From contig CAVRVS010000004.1 in NCBI GenBank assembly GCA_963724705.1, positions 1 to 64,000 on the forward strand: a DNA stretch of 64,000 bases, in the 5' to 3' direction. Positions 18,447-28,166 of this stretch are shown piece by piece. Under the pieces are notes generated by a model that did not search any database, was not told the origin of the DNA, and saw nothing but the letters and a program-made list of their open reading frames with translations. The DNA is from DASQPR01 sp963724705 (GTDB lineage: Bacteria; Actinomycetota; Actinomycetes; Mycobacteriales; Micromonosporaceae). The position numbers and the translations under genes are program-made. Each line of letters starts with the position of its first letter. Within the stretch, counting starts at the first letter, position 1.

Positions 18447-20466
18447 GTGAGCACTTGGCCAACGGCGGGCATCAGCTTCGGCGGGGACTACAACCCCGAG
18501 CAGTGGCGCGAGGAGGTGCAGGTCGAGGACATCGCCCTCATGCGCGAGGCCGGCGTCAACTTCGTTTCAGTGGGAATCTTCTCGTGGGGACTGCTCGAAC
18601 CTCGGCCGGGCGTGTTCGAGTTCGACTGGCTGGACCGCGCCATGGACCGGTTGGCCGCCGGAGGGATCCGGGTCGATTTGGCTACCGCGACCGCGTCGCC
18701 CCCGACCTGGATGTCGCGCCTCTACCCGGAGGCGCTGCCCGTCGATCGGTCGGGCAACCGGCTCTGGCACGGCAGCCGCCAGGCGTACTGCCCGTCGTCG
18801 CCGGTCTACGCCGAACTTTCGCTGCGACTGGTCGACCGGCTCGCGCAGCGGTACGCCGAGCACCCGGCACTGGCGATGTGGCACGTTTCCAACGAGCTGG
18901 GCTGTCACAACGTGCATTGTTACTGCGACGTCAGCGCGGCGGCGTTTCGCGTCTGGCTCCAGCGCCGGTACGGCGCGGACCAGACCGGATTGGACGGTCT
19001 CAACGACGCGTGGGGTACGGCGTTCTGGAGCCAGCACTACGGCGACTGGCAGGACGTGCTGCCGCCGAGAACGACCACGGCACTCGGAAACCCGACTCAG
19101 GAACTCGACTTCTGGCGGTTCTCGTCCGACGAGCTACTCGGGCATCTACCGGCGCGAGCGCGACGTACTTCGAGCGGTGATGCCGGACATCCCGGTCACG
19201 ACGAACTTCATGACGCTGACACGCACCCGCGGCATGGACTACTGGGCGTGGGCGCCGGAGATGGACATCGTGTCCACCGACCACTATCTCGACGGGCGCC
19301 TGGCTCGGCCGGAGGTCGAGCTGTCCTGGTCGGCCGACCTGACCCGGGGTCTGGCCGGGCGTAACGCCCCGGGTTCGCCCTGGCTGTTGATGGAGCACTC
19401 GACCTCGGCCGTGAATTGGCAAAATGTCAACCTGGCCAAGACGCCCGGTCAGCTGATGCGCAACTCGGTTGCACATCTGGCCCGCGGCGCCGACGGCATC
19501 GCGTTCTTCCAGTGGCGGGCCTCGCAGGCCGGCGCCGAGAAGTTTCACTCGGCTCTGCTGCCGCACGCGGGCACTGACACGAAGGTCTGGCGCGAGGTCG
19601 TCGAACTTGGCACGATCCTTCACCGCCTGGCCGGCGTGCGCGGCACGACCGTGCGGGCCCGGGCGGCCATCATCTTCGACTACGACTCGCAGTGGGCCGC
19701 CGGCATGGCCGCGCACCCATCTGCCCGCCTCGACTACGACGCGGAGCAACAGCGCTGGTACGGCGCCTTCTGGGATGCAGGCGTCACCGTCGACATCGTC
19801 GACGCAAACGCCGACCTGTCCTCGTATGAGGTGATCGTCGTGCCATGCCTCTACATCTGCACCGACACCCAGGCGAAGTGCATCGCCGAGGCGGCGCAGC
19901 GTGGAGCGCAGGTCGTCATCACCTACTTCTCCGGCATCGTTGATGAACACGATCACGTTCGCCTCGGCGGCTATCCGGGTGCGTTTCGCGAGCTCCTCGG
20001 CGTACAGGTAGAAGAGTTCTTTCCACTTCCGGCCGGCTCGACGGTCAAGCTCGACGACGGTTCGACGGCAACGACCTGGACCGAACTGCTGCATTCTCGG
20101 GCCGCCAAAACCGTTTCCAGCTATGCCGACGGACCGGTCGCCGGCGTACCCGCGGTCACTCGCCGCGATGTGGGCGACGGTGCCGCCTGGTACGTCGGGA
20201 CCGCGCTTGAACCGGCCGGAGTCGCCCGGCTGGTGACAGACGTGTGTAATCGCGCCGGGTTGACTGCGGTGGCCGCCGGCGTCCCGGCCGGCGTCGAGGT
20301 GGTGCGTCGCGCCAGCGCGGACCGGTCGTACTTGTTCGTCATAAACCACACGGCGGAGCCGGCGGACGTGGCCGCCGACGGCTTCGACCTTCGGCACGGG
20401 CGGCGCGTCGATGGTGTCGCGCATGTGGAACCCGGTGGTGTCGCGGTGATTCGGGAAAGGGGCTGA
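18447..20466 (+). pseudogene. GH42 beta-galactosidase, single frameshift
   Basis: The first part matches GH42: GGDYNPEQW, FVSVGIFSWGLLEPRPGVFE, WHVSNELGCHNVHCYCD (acid/base Glu in NELG) and FWRFSSDELL. Near 19150 the frame changes. The next frame reads IYRRERDVLRAVMPDIPVTT and continues through DYWAWAPEMDIVSTDHYLDG, WLLMEHSTSAVNWQ (nucleophile Glu in MEHS) and the trimerisation and C-terminal domains. The combined ~673 residues equal a normal GH42. A one-base error near CTCGGGCATC would explain it. The enzyme would hydrolyse beta-galactosides in the cytoplasm after uptake. Start GTG 18447 is likely. Confidence 0.85.
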
Positions 20467-20467
20467 C

Positions 20468-21262
20468 ATGCTCGCCCGGCAACGCCAGGATCGGATCCTC
20501 GAAGAGGTATCGCAGCGCGGCGGCGCGCGCGTGTCGGATCTGGTCAGCGCGCTCGGCGTCTCGGACATGACCGTGCGTCGAGATATCCGAGAACTTGCCC
20601 GCCGCAATCTCGTACTTCGCGTGCACGGTGGCGCAACCTCGGTCTCCGGACGTAGCGCGGAGGAGCCCAGCTTTCTGGTCAAGTCCGGCCTGCAGCCACT
20701 ACTGAAAACCGCCATCGCAAAGGCTGCCGCCGCCCTCATCGAGCCCGGTGCCTCGGTCGCACTGTCGGCCGGGACGACTACGTACGTGTTGGCACAGAAT
20801 CTCCTGACTGTCCCCGATCTCACGATTGTGACCAACTCGCCCCCCGTCGCTGACCTCCTCCACGCCTCCGGCCGTGAAGACCTGACCGTCATCCTGACCG
20901 GCGGTGTCCGCACACCGTCCAACGCACTGGTCGGCCCGGTCGCGGTCGCCGCGTTGCGCACGCTGCACGTCGATGCGCTCTTCCTCGGAGTGCACGGGAT
21001 GGACGAGCGCGCCGGGTTGACAACCCCGAACCTGGTCGAGGCGGAGACCGATCGCGCGTTGGTCGCCTGCGCCCGCAAGGTCATCGTCTGCGCAGACCAC
21101 AGCAAATGGGGCGTCGTAGGCCTCTCGACCATAGCCGATCTAGCTCGCGTCGACATTCTCGTCACCGACGACCAGCTCGACCCGAGTGCCCAACGCGTGC
21201 TCTCCCAACACGTCGGGCGTGTCATCACCGCCTCGCCCGCGCCGATCGAGGATCCCCGGTGA
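20468..21262 (+). CDS. DeoR/GlpR-family transcriptional regulator
   Basis: A 264-residue protein with an N-terminal DeoR winged helix (RQDRILEEVSQRGGARVSDL, LGVSDMTVRRDIRELARRNL, VLRVHGGAT) and a C-terminal DeoRC sugar-phosphate sensing domain (LSAGTTTYVLAQNLL; TNSPPVADLL; LFLGVHGMDERAGLTTPN; VVICADHSKWGVVGLS-type block). The ATG at 20468 lies right after the GH42 stop, and its own stop overlaps the galT GTG. The gene sits between a beta-galactosidase and galT, so it probably represses this galactose locus and responds to a sugar phosphate. Target sites are not proven. Confidence 0.9.
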   Translation: MLARQRQDRILEEVSQRGGARVSDLVSALGVSDMTVRRDIRELARRNLVLRVHGGATSVSGRSAEEPSFLVKSGLQPLLKTAIAKAAAALIEPGASVALSAGTTTYVLAQNLLTVPDLTIVTNSPPVADLLHASGREDLTVILTGGVRTPSNALVGPVAVAALRTLHVDALFLGVHGMDERAGLTTPNLVEAETDRALVACARKVIVCADHSKWGVVGLSTIADLARVDILVTDDQLDPSAQRVLSQHVGRVITASPAPIEDPR

Positions 21263-22398
21263 CCCATCCGCTGCGCCGCACGCCCGGCCGCCTCGCGGAC
21301 GACCGGGAGATTATCTATTTCGATGACACCGAGCCATACCTGTCCGGTACGCAGACACGCGACCTGCATGACAAGCGTGAGCTCGGAGTGGCCGCGAGCG
21401 CCGGCCAAATGCGGCGGGACCCATTGAGCGGCGCCTGGATCGCGATGGCGACCCATCGGCTTGGCCGAACATATATGCCGCCCGCCGACGAATGCCCGCT
21501 GTGCCCGACTGGGCGTGGGACCGAACCATCGGAGATCCCCGCCGACGAGTACGACGTGGTCGTGTTCGAGAACCGGTTTCCCAGCTACTCGATCCGCAGT
21601 GGCGCGGACTCGGCCGGAGCCGATGGCCCGGACGGTATCTGGGTCCACGCCCCGGCAACCGGTCGATGCGAGGTCGTTTGCTTCACCAGCGACCATGACG
21701 CCACCTTCGCCGACCTCGACCCGTACCGAGTGCGGACCGTGATCGACGTCTGGGCCGACCGGACCAGCGAGCTCGGCCGGATGCCCGAGGTGGCGCAGGT
21801 CTTCATCTTCGAGAACCGTGGCAAGGAGATCGGCGTCACGCTGCAACATCCACACGGGCAGATCTACGGCTACCCTTTGGTCACGCCGCGCACGGCCACG
21901 ATGCTCGCCCGTGCCGCGGAGCACCACGAGCGCACAGGGCGCCTACTGCTGCGAGACATCCTCGACGGCGAACTCGCCGACGGCTCCCGCATCATCCTTC
22001 ACGGGCGGCATTGGACGGCGTACGTCCCATACGCAGCCCGATGGCCGGTCGAGGTGCACCTCGCACCACATCGCGACGTGCCGGATCTTCCAGCCCTCGA
22101 CGATGCGGAACGCGACGAGCTCTCGCATGTGTATATCGACCTGCTGCAACGGCTCGACCACTACTACGTTGCCATCGACGGCGAACCGGTGCGGCTACCA
22201 TACATCGCCGGCTGGCACCAAGCACCCGCCCGCGAAGGGCGCGAGCTGGCTCGGCTGCACCTGCAGCTGACTTCAGTGCTGCGCGCCCCGGGGAAGCTTA
22301 AGTTCCTCGCCGGCTCCGAGTCCGGCATGGGCGCCTGGGTCAACGACACCACGCCGGAACGGATCGCGGCCCGGCTCCGCGACGTAGCTTCCGGATGA
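21259..22398 (+). CDS. galT: Galactose-1-phosphate uridylyltransferase
   Basis: A 379-residue protein of the Leloir pathway, exchanging UMP between UDP-glucose and galactose-1-phosphate. It has the zinc-site CxxC (DECPLCPTGRG), the active-site HPHGQIYGYP with the uridylylated His, and conserved FENRFPSY and WTAYVPYAARWPVEVHLAPH blocks. The GTG at 21259 overlaps the DeoR stop (GTGA), giving coupled translation. It provides the step after galactokinase for galactose released by the GH42 enzyme. The usual galK partner is absent except for a short stub that overlaps its stop. Confidence 0.93.
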   Translation: MTHPLRRTPGRLADDREIIYFDDTEPYLSGTQTRDLHDKRELGVAASAGQMRRDPLSGAWIAMATHRLGRTYMPPADECPLCPTGRGTEPSEIPADEYDVVVFENRFPSYSIRSGADSAGADGPDGIWVHAPATGRCEVVCFTSDHDATFADLDPYRVRTVIDVWADRTSELGRMPEVAQVFIFENRGKEIGVTLQHPHGQIYGYPLVTPRTATMLARAAEHHERTGRLLLRDILDGELADGSRIILHGRHWTAYVPYAARWPVEVHLAPHRDVPDLPALDDAERDELSHVYIDLLQRLDHYYVAIDGEPVRLPYIAGWHQAPAREGRELARLHLQLTSVLRAPGKLKFLAGSESGMGAWVNDTTPERIAARLRDVASG

Positions 22399-22502
22399 GG
22401 AGTGCGCCATTCGAGAGCCGATTTCAAGCGTTTCACGGCGACGCACGGCGTGCGCTGAGCAATGGTTGCCGCGCAGTACCGTCTGGGATCCAGATTCAGT
22501 GA
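22395..22502 (+). pseudogene. Possible galK 5' remnant
   Basis: An ATG at 22395 overlaps the galT stop (ATGA), exactly where galK would be expected. It encodes 35 residues (MRSAPFESRFQAFHGDARRA, then a stop at 22502). The FESRFQAFHG part loosely resembles the start of bacterial galactokinases, but the GRVNLIGEHTDYN motif that should follow is missing. A deletion after ~15 residues would explain this. The match is short, so the call is tentative. Confidence 0.3.
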
Positions 22503-22589
22503 TCCGCCCTGGCCGTGCTGCAGGCGCGGGAGGAATTCGGCCGCGCAGCGTGGCCGGCCAACCACCAAACTGCTTTGGGTCCTGCAGCC

Positions 22590-22892
22590 CTATATGCGGC
22601 TACCCGGCAACGCTAGTCTGCAGTATCGGGCGCTGGTGTGTCGCGCCGAGGTGTTCGCCCCGGTCAATGCATTCGGCACCGCGTGCAGACGTGTACGCGC
22701 ACAACCTCGCCGCGATGGGCAGCTATGCACGGCCTGCCGCCGAGGTCGCCAACCAGCGACCGCGACGCCCGTGCTCACGGTCGCAGCGACGATGCCCGCA
22801 CCAGCGCCTACCTTCATCAGCGTGCGGCGCGACACATGTGCGGTGGGAGGCCGAGCACCGCCTGCGGGCTCGGGCTGGGTGACATCTGCCAT
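22590..22892 (-). pseudogene. Tat-exported protein remnant
   Basis: ATG 22892 with AAAGGA upstream starts MADVTQPEPAGGARPPTAH, followed by a clear twin-arginine signal SRRTLMKVGAGAGIVAATVS. Beyond the signal (VAVAGWRPRRQ) the sequence is basic and unlike a folded protein to its stop at 22590. The mature part has therefore been lost or frameshifted. The original enzyme cannot be identified. Confidence 0.5.
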
Positions 22893-23386
22893 GAAATTCC
22901 TTTCTGTGATCGTGCGGCGACACGGCCGACACATGCCAGCGGCAGGTATGCACGTCGGCATGCCAACCACACTCGGCGCGTGTCCGAGATGCCGAACTGA
23001 CCGTCTCAACGCACCGACGCCCAGAAGACACTCCCGGCCGAGCGCAATTGGGTCGCCGCGAGATCGACCGACGCGGCGAGAGCGCTGCTGGGGTCGGTCA
23101 CCGACGTGCGCAGCCGCGGCAGTTGGCTCTCCGGCGAACAATCGAGACGACCGACGTGGCTAATGTCGAGCGACCGAGCACGCGCCGAGCGGTCGTGCGG
23201 TGACATTCCCACCGAGGCGATCGGTCGTGTCAACGTCGGCTGAATTCGGAGGGTCAGTATTCGGGCGTCGGCGACAGGTCGGACGGCTAGCTCTGATCAA
23301 CGGGGACGAGGGCCGCTACAACGATCACAGTTGGCATTGACGACTGACTGTCGACGGCACGCGAAAACTGAACAGGGCGCGGCAAG
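22893..23386. other. Gene-free stretch
   Basis: About 490 bases between two gene remnants. No gene, element end or clear signal was recognised. It probably marks a deletion boundary before the IlvD/EDD fragment. Confidence 0.4.
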
Positions 23387-23653
23387 GTGGTTTCTACGGT
23401 CGGCGGGCCGCTTGCGTTGGTACGTACCGGTGACCGCATCCGTCTGGACGTGCCCGCGCGCTCGCTGACCGTGGACGTGTCCGACGATGAGCTGACCCGG
23501 CGGACCTGGGCGTGGTCGCCTACGCAGCGCCCGGAGGATCGCTCGGGCTACCGCTGGCTCTACCGCGAGCACGTCCTGCAGGCCGACGCCGACGCGGACC
23601 TCGACTTCCTTACCGGATCACGAGGCGCTGCGGTGCCCCGAGACTCGCACTGA
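23387..23653 (+). pseudogene. C-terminal fragment of an IlvD/EDD-family dehydratase
   Basis: About 88 residues (GGPLALVRTGDRIRLDVPAR, SLTVDVSDDELTRR, RSGYRWLYREHVLQADADAD, LDFLTGSRGAAVPRDSH) match the extreme C-terminus of Fe-S dihydroxy-acid/sugar-acid dehydratases. The YRWLYREHV and LDFL ending is typical of the sugar-acid (arabonate/xylonate) branch. The Fe-S and substrate-binding parts are absent upstream. It suggests a deleted sugar-acid pathway next to the galactoside locus. Confidence 0.7.
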
Positions 23654-23848
23654 CCTCAGTCGAGACGCACACCCGCCGTCTCGGCAAACGCCGCCTCCAC
23701 CCACGCCGGCCGGACTGATGAGCGGGGAGCGGTACGAGTTCCCGCAGCTTCGCGAGCGGATGCCGGCCGACCTACTGCGGCAGATGGCGCAGGGATCGGG
23801 CAGCGGCGGTGCACATGCGCCCCTCCGGGATACCGAATTTGAGAGACT

Positions 23849-24979
23849 GTGCGGGTGGACGACACGGGCGATAGCCGGCCGTCTGACGGTGCGGGCCGGG
23901 ACGGCACACGGTCACCCGGTGAGATCGTCGTCGGGCTGATCGCGTCGCCGGGGGCGGCCACCGAGCTCGCGGAGGCGATGCACCCCGATCTGCCGGCCCG
24001 GATATCGGCCCGGCTGCCCGACGCGGAGTGGCAGGTGCGGATCATCTCGGACCGTCTCGTGGGGCGGCCGGCCGACCTCAGCGGACTCGTCGCGGCCGCC
24101 CGTCGGCGCATGTTGGACGAGGGCTGGCAGCTCACCGTCTGCATTACTGACCTGCCGTTGCAGACGTCCCGCCGTCCGGTGGTCGCCCACGTAAGCATGA
24201 CGCACGGCGTCGCCGTGCTCTCGTTGCCGGCCCTCGGTGCGGTCGGGGTGGACAGGCGAGCGACGGAGGCGACGGTACGGCTGGTGGCGGGGCTGCTGGG
24301 CGTCGACCGGCCGGGCGGCGACCGCGGCGGACGGCGCCGTACCGTCACCGGCCGGCGGCTACGCGAGCTGGGCGGCCGGGACGACAGTGACGATCACGGA
24401 TTCGGCCTCGTCGCTGGCGTGGTGACCGGCAATCTCCGGCTGCTGTTGGGCATGTTGCGGGCCAACAAGCCCTGGCGGCTGGCGGGACGGCTGTCCCGCG
24501 CGCTGGTCGCCGCCCTCACCGCCGGGGTGTTCGCTCTGGTCACCAGTGACATCTGGCGTCTCTCGGATCGTCTCGGGCCGCTACGGCTGGCGCTGATCGC
24601 GGTCGGCTCTGTCGTCGCCGTGGTGGCGACGATCATCATTGGCGCCGGGCTGTGGGAGCGGGCGCCGCCGCAGCGCCCGGCCCGCGAACAGGTGGCCCTG
24701 TTCAACATCGTGACCCTGACGACGGTCGTCATTGGAGTACTGGCGCTGTACCTGGCGTTGCTCGTGCTGACCGTGATCGGCGCGCTGTTGCTGGTACCCC
24801 GTGGCATGCTAGGCAACGCCGTCGGACACGGAGTGGGCATTACCGGCGTCCTCGCGCTGGGCTGGCTGGCGGCATCGGTGGCCACTGTCGGCGGAGCGCT
24901 CGGGGCCGGCCTGGAAAGCGACGAGGCGGTACGTGAGGCCGCCTACAGCTACCAGCCGGACGCGGAGCTGTCCCGCTAG
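23849..24979 (+). CDS. Conserved actinobacterial membrane protein, unknown function
   Basis: A 376-residue protein. The N-terminal half is soluble with an alpha/beta pattern (WQVRIISDRLVGRPADLSGL; GWQLTVCITDLPLQTSRRPV; HVSMTHGVAVLSLPALGAVG). The C-terminal half has four to five hydrophobic segments, for example ALVAALTAGVFALVTSD, VVAVVATIIIGAG and VVIGVLALYLALLVLTVIGA. It probably resides in the cytoplasmic membrane with a cytosolic N-terminal domain. GTG 23849 is the assigned start; the GTG two codons later is equally possible. No domain of known activity is recognised. The IS6-family remnant lies just downstream. Confidence 0.75.
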   Translation: MRVDDTGDSRPSDGAGRDGTRSPGEIVVGLIASPGAATELAEAMHPDLPARISARLPDAEWQVRIISDRLVGRPADLSGLVAAARRRMLDEGWQLTVCITDLPLQTSRRPVVAHVSMTHGVAVLSLPALGAVGVDRRATEATVRLVAGLLGVDRPGGDRGGRRRTVTGRRLRELGGRDDSDDHGFGLVAGVVTGNLRLLLGMLRANKPWRLAGRLSRALVAALTAGVFALVTSDIWRLSDRLGPLRLALIAVGSVVAVVATIIIGAGLWERAPPQRPAREQVALFNIVTLTTVVIGVLALYLALLVLTVIGALLLVPRGMLGNAVGHGVGITGVLALGWLAASVATVGGALGAGLESDEAVREAAYSYQPDAELSR

Positions 24980-25016
24980 CCCGCGACCGTGGACCGCCCC
25001 TACGGCAACACGTTCA

Positions 25017-25345
25017 CCAGCCCCCGACAGGCGTGCCCGGTAGACATAGCGCCAAATACCATTGACCTTGACGTAGGTCTCGTCGACGAACCACCTGTCG
25101 CCGGGCGAGTGCCGGGGGAAGCGGGCGGCATCCGCGAACAGGGGCGTGAACCGCTGCACCCACCGGTAGACGGTGACGTGATCGACCTCGATACCTCGCT
25201 CGGCAAGCAGCTCCTCGACATCATGACGCACGACGAGACCGCGCCTTCGCGGTAGGAGAGGCCGTAACGCAGATACCAGCGCGCCGCCACCGTGATCACT
25301 TCGGCGGGGGACCGGAAACCCGCGAACGTCGACTGGGAAACTCGT
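25017..25345 (-). mobile_element. IS6-family transposase remnant
   Basis: Reverse-strand segments FAGFRSPAEVITVAARWYLR and YGLSYRE are in one frame. VEELLAERGIEVDHVTVYRW and FPRHSPGDRWFVDETYVKVN, with the first DDE Asp region, are in another. They match IS6/IS26-like transposases. The match ends after GIWRYVYRA, so the rest of the catalytic core is missing. Truncated and frameshifted, hence inactive. No terminal inverted repeats could be placed. Confidence 0.75.
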
Positions 25346-25469
25346 GCCGGACGCCGGCGAGTCGAGAGCCTCGCTGGCCCATCCTGCCTGGTCCACAATC
25401 GACGAACGCAACAACCCCCGAGGACCTGGGATGGATCACAACGCGGACGATGAGGAGAGAGAGGATGCC

Positions 25470-25901
25470 ATGTCTATCACCGACGACGTCCAGCGCCGAT
25501 CGGCGCACATCCACTGGCCCTGCGACGTCAACCCGGACCGGGCCGACCTGTTCGCGCACAACGACATCGTGGTCAATGCGCCCGCGGACGTCATCTGGAA
25601 CCATCTGGTCCGCGCGTCCGCCTGGCCCTCGTGGTATTCCAACGCCAGCGACGTCGTCGTCAACGCTCCCAACGGGATACTCGGCCCCGGCGTCACCTTC
25701 GATTGGATCACCTTCGGCGCCAGCATCCACAGCACGGTCCACGAGATCGAGCACGAGCGCGCTCGACCGCAGAGCTCGTCGTTTGGCATCTGGCGGGTGT
25801 TCCGGGAGTCCATTGAGGACAGCCAGGCCCCGGCGGCTCAACGAACCGTCGCTGAGGCAACAGCAGGCCATCGGACAAGCAACGACATGCTCGGCGCATG
25901 A
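25470..25901 (+). CDS. SRPBCC-family (polyketide cyclase/dehydrase-like) protein, C-terminus replaced
   Basis: ATG 25470 with purine-rich GAGGAGAGAGAGG upstream starts MSITDDVQRRSAHIHWPCDV. The helix-grip start follows as IVVNAPADVIWNHLVRASAW, PSWYSNASDVV and GPGVTFDWITFGASIHSTV. After EIEHE the sequence loses SRPBCC character (RARPQSSSFGIWRVFRE...) and ends at 25901. The usual C-terminal helix is not visible. Either the gene was truncated by a rearrangement or its end is divergent. SRPBCC proteins bind hydrophobic ligands; no ligand is suggested here. Confidence 0.6.
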   Translation: MSITDDVQRRSAHIHWPCDVNPDRADLFAHNDIVVNAPADVIWNHLVRASAWPSWYSNASDVVVNAPNGILGPGVTFDWITFGASIHSTVHEIEHERARPQSSSFGIWRVFRESIEDSQAPAAQRTVAEATAGHRTSNDMLGA

Positions 25902-26316
25902 TCCACGTCAACGGCGATCTGAAGGCGTTGCCGCAGGTAACAGCATGTTCTGGCTCGGATCCGTTGGCTCGCGGCCGCGCTGCTGGCGGGCGTAGCGGGC
26001 GCTGACGGTGAGGGCGGCGTCGCGGTCGAGGTTGTGGCGATCGCGGTCGTAGCCGCGTCAGGATCGCCGTTGCCGCCCCGTTCACGCCCGAGCGGGACGC
26101 TTTGGAGTGGCTCTCTATGCCAGCGGCTGCGCTCGGGCTGCTGCACTCGGGCTGCTGCACTTCCTGAATGCCGCTGTTGAATCCGTTCTCGCCGGGGTCT
26201 GGGCGGGCTGGCATCGTCATCAGGCAGCTGAGCGATCAACGCCAATCGTCGGGTTCCGGGTAATCGTCCTCTTCATCGAGTGCCCAGGCCAGGATCGGGC
26301 CGAGATCGTCCGGGGG
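25902..26316. other. Gene-free stretch with a small tandem duplication
   Basis: About 400 bases between the SRPBCC remnant and the sigma-factor gene. A 14-bp unit, CTCGGGCTGCTGCA, is duplicated in tandem at 26132-26159. Nothing else was recognised. Confidence 0.4.
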
Positions 26317-27264
26317 TTATCCGGCTTGCAGGCCTTCGGCGCGAGCGAGTTCGCCGAGCCGGCCGAGGGCCTGGATTTCCAGCTGGCGGATCCGTTCGCG
26401 GCTCAGCGAGAAGCGGGACGCGACCTCGGTGAGGGAGTGTTCGCGGCCGTCCTCGAGTCCGTAGCGGGCACGCATGATGCCGGCGGACCGATCGTCGAGG
26501 TGGCCGAGCAAACCGGCGATGCGGTTCCGCTCCATCGATGCGACGACCACATCCTCCGGCGACGGGGAGTCGTTGTCAGACACCAGGTCACCAAGGCTCG
26601 TGTCGCCGTCGTCGCCGACCGGAGTATCGAGCGAGACGGTGTCCTGCGACCAACGCTTGAGTTCCACGACACGCTCCGCGGTCACGCCGAGGGCATCCGC
26701 GATCTGGATGACCTCAGGCTCACCGCCGAGTTCACGGGTCAACTGGCGCACGACATTGCGCATCCGGTTGACGTCCTCGACGAGATGCACCGGGAGACGT
26801 ACGGTCCGCTCCTGCTGGGCAATGGCGCGGCTGATCGCCTGGCGAATCCACCACGTCGCGTACGTGGAGAACTTGAAGCCACGCTCGTAGTCGAACTTCT
26901 CGACGGCGCGGACCAGACCGGTGTTGCCCTCCTGGATGAGGTCGAGCATCGGCATGCCGGATCGCACATAACGACGGGCGATCGACACCACGAGGCGGAG
27001 ATTCGCCCGGATGAACAGGTCCTTGGCCGTCTCACCGAGGCGGACCATGGCCTTGAGCTCGTCGCGGTCCCACTTCGCCGGAAGCTCGTCGAGCTCGAGA
27101 AGGTACTCCGCGTAAAGACCCGCCTCGATGTTCTTGGACAGGTCGACTTCCTGCGCCGCGTCGAGCAGCGGCGTCTTGGAGATTTCATGCAGATATACAC
27201 CGACGAGGTCGCGCTCTTCGGCGACTTCATCCGTTCGCAATACCGTCACGTTCGCGTCTTTCAC
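26317..27264 (-). CDS. Principal-type (group 2) RNA polymerase sigma factor
   Basis: A ~315-residue sigma-70 factor without a long region 1.1. Region 1.2 is VGVYLHEISKTPLLDAAQEV. Region 2 contains LRLVVSIARRYVRSGMPMLD, LIQEGNTGLVRAVEKFDYER and GFKFSTYATWWIRQAISRAI. Region 3 is RTVRLPVHLVEDVNRM. Region 4.2 is SLTEVASRFSLSRERIRQLE. This is the layout of actinobacterial HrdD/SigB-like group 2 factors, which direct stationary-phase or stress transcription. GTG 27264 has GGGGAGGGG upstream and fits the family N-terminus. It is divergent from a secreted-protein gene at 27518, a possible target. Confidence 0.9.
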   Translation of the reverse strand: MKDANVTVLRTDEVAEERDLVGVYLHEISKTPLLDAAQEVDLSKNIEAGLYAEYLLELDELPAKWDRDELKAMVRLGETAKDLFIRANLRLVVSIARRYVRSGMPMLDLIQEGNTGLVRAVEKFDYERGFKFSTYATWWIRQAISRAIAQQERTVRLPVHLVEDVNRMRNVVRQLTRELGGEPEVIQIADALGVTAERVVELKRWSQDTVSLDTPVGDDGDTSLGDLVSDNDSPSPEDVVVASMERNRIAGLLGHLDDRSAGIMRARYGLEDGREHSLTEVASRFSLSRERIRQLEIQALGRLGELARAEGLQAG

Positions 27265-27517
27265 GCTCGGGCCCCTCCCCGCTTGTCGCAGCTGCGGACA
27301 CGGGGCTGACCACCCGGTCCGCCTCGCACCGCCAACCTGGTGCGTTCCCGGGTAGATACGGGGGCGGGTTACACCATTGCCTCCGGTGCGCCCGTCGTCA
27401 CACCGGCTGGGCGTGATCACCCGCCGACTCGTGTAACTCGACCGCGTATCTCCTCGGCGGTGGTGACCCCCGACGGACGGTCCGGAGGGCGAGGTCATCA
27501 ATCGCAGGAGGACACAG

Positions 27518-27949
27518 ATGCGGTTCAGGAAGACGCTGAGCATGGTGCTCGTCGCGGGTGCGGCGACCGCGACATTGGGCTTGATCGGGGCGCCGGGCGC
27601 GTGGGCTTCAGGTCGTCCCGGCGGACCGGCGGTGACCAACAGCGGCACCGGCACCCTGGGCAGCCCGTGGAAGCTGAAGTCGATGCACGACGACCTCAAC
27701 GGCAAGCAGATCGTCGGTGAGGAATTCGAGATCACCCCCGTTAACGGCGTGGGCCAGACGTGGACGATCACCTTCGCCGACAACGGCCTGGTCTTCTTCA
27801 CGGGCACTCAAGTCGCCACGACCACCGGCATCCGAGAGGTCCAATCGACGGCCAACCAACCCGGCACCCAGCACATGACCGCGCACGCGGTCAACCAGAC
27901 CACCGGCGAAGTGGTCGACGGTGCGGTCGATCTACCGCCGCTGGCCTAA
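27518..27949 (+). CDS. Secreted allene-oxide-cyclase-like barrel protein
   Basis: A 143-residue protein with a Sec signal (MRFRKTLSMVLVAGAATATL, then GLIGAPGAWA). The mature part is beta-rich (VGEEFEITPVNGVGQTWTIT; FADNGLVFFTGTQVATTTGI; HMTAHAVNQTTGEV), like small exported dirigent/allene-oxide-cyclase-type barrels in actinobacteria. ATG 27518 has a strong AGGAGG at proper spacing. A hairpin 15 bases after the stop ends the transcript. No catalytic role is established for bacterial members. The family assignment is from pattern memory and is moderate. Confidence 0.65.
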   Translation: MRFRKTLSMVLVAGAATATLGLIGAPGAWASGRPGGPAVTNSGTGTLGSPWKLKSMHDDLNGKQIVGEEFEITPVNGVGQTWTITFADNGLVFFTGTQVATTTGIREVQSTANQPGTQHMTAHAVNQTTGEVVDGAVDLPPLA

Positions 27950-27963
27950 ACACGTGACCACCC

Positions 27964-27999
27964 GAGTGGCGTAGCGGCCCGGCGGCCGCTGCGCCACTC
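27964..27999 (+). terminator. Hairpin terminator after the secreted barrel protein
   Basis: GAGTGGCGTAGCGGCC (27964-27979) pairs with GGCCGCTGCGCCACTC (27984-27999), with one G-T wobble, around a four-base loop. It begins 15 bases after the stop at 27949. Confidence 0.75.
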
Positions 28000-28166
28000 A
28001 GCCACACGGCCAACTGCCACCGATCCCATCGGAGTTGGGATGTGCTCCGGCCCACGAGCCTTCGCTAATGCCAGCACCGTGCGGCCCGCCGACCAGGTCG
28101 GCCGGGTCGCTTCATGTCGAGCAATCGCGACCCGGTTGTAACCCTCGCTCCTATTCCACGGATGAC

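Noticed and set aside
19000..21927. A 975-codon open frame on the minus strand
   Set aside because: Antisense to GH42, DeoR and galT, with no domain-like sequence; a GC-rich shadow frame.
26132..26159. Tandem 14-bp duplication as a possible CRISPR or satellite
   Set aside because: Only two units and no spacers; an ordinary small duplication.
26107..27309. A 400-codon plus-strand frame
   Set aside because: Antisense to the sigma-factor gene, whose motifs are unambiguous.
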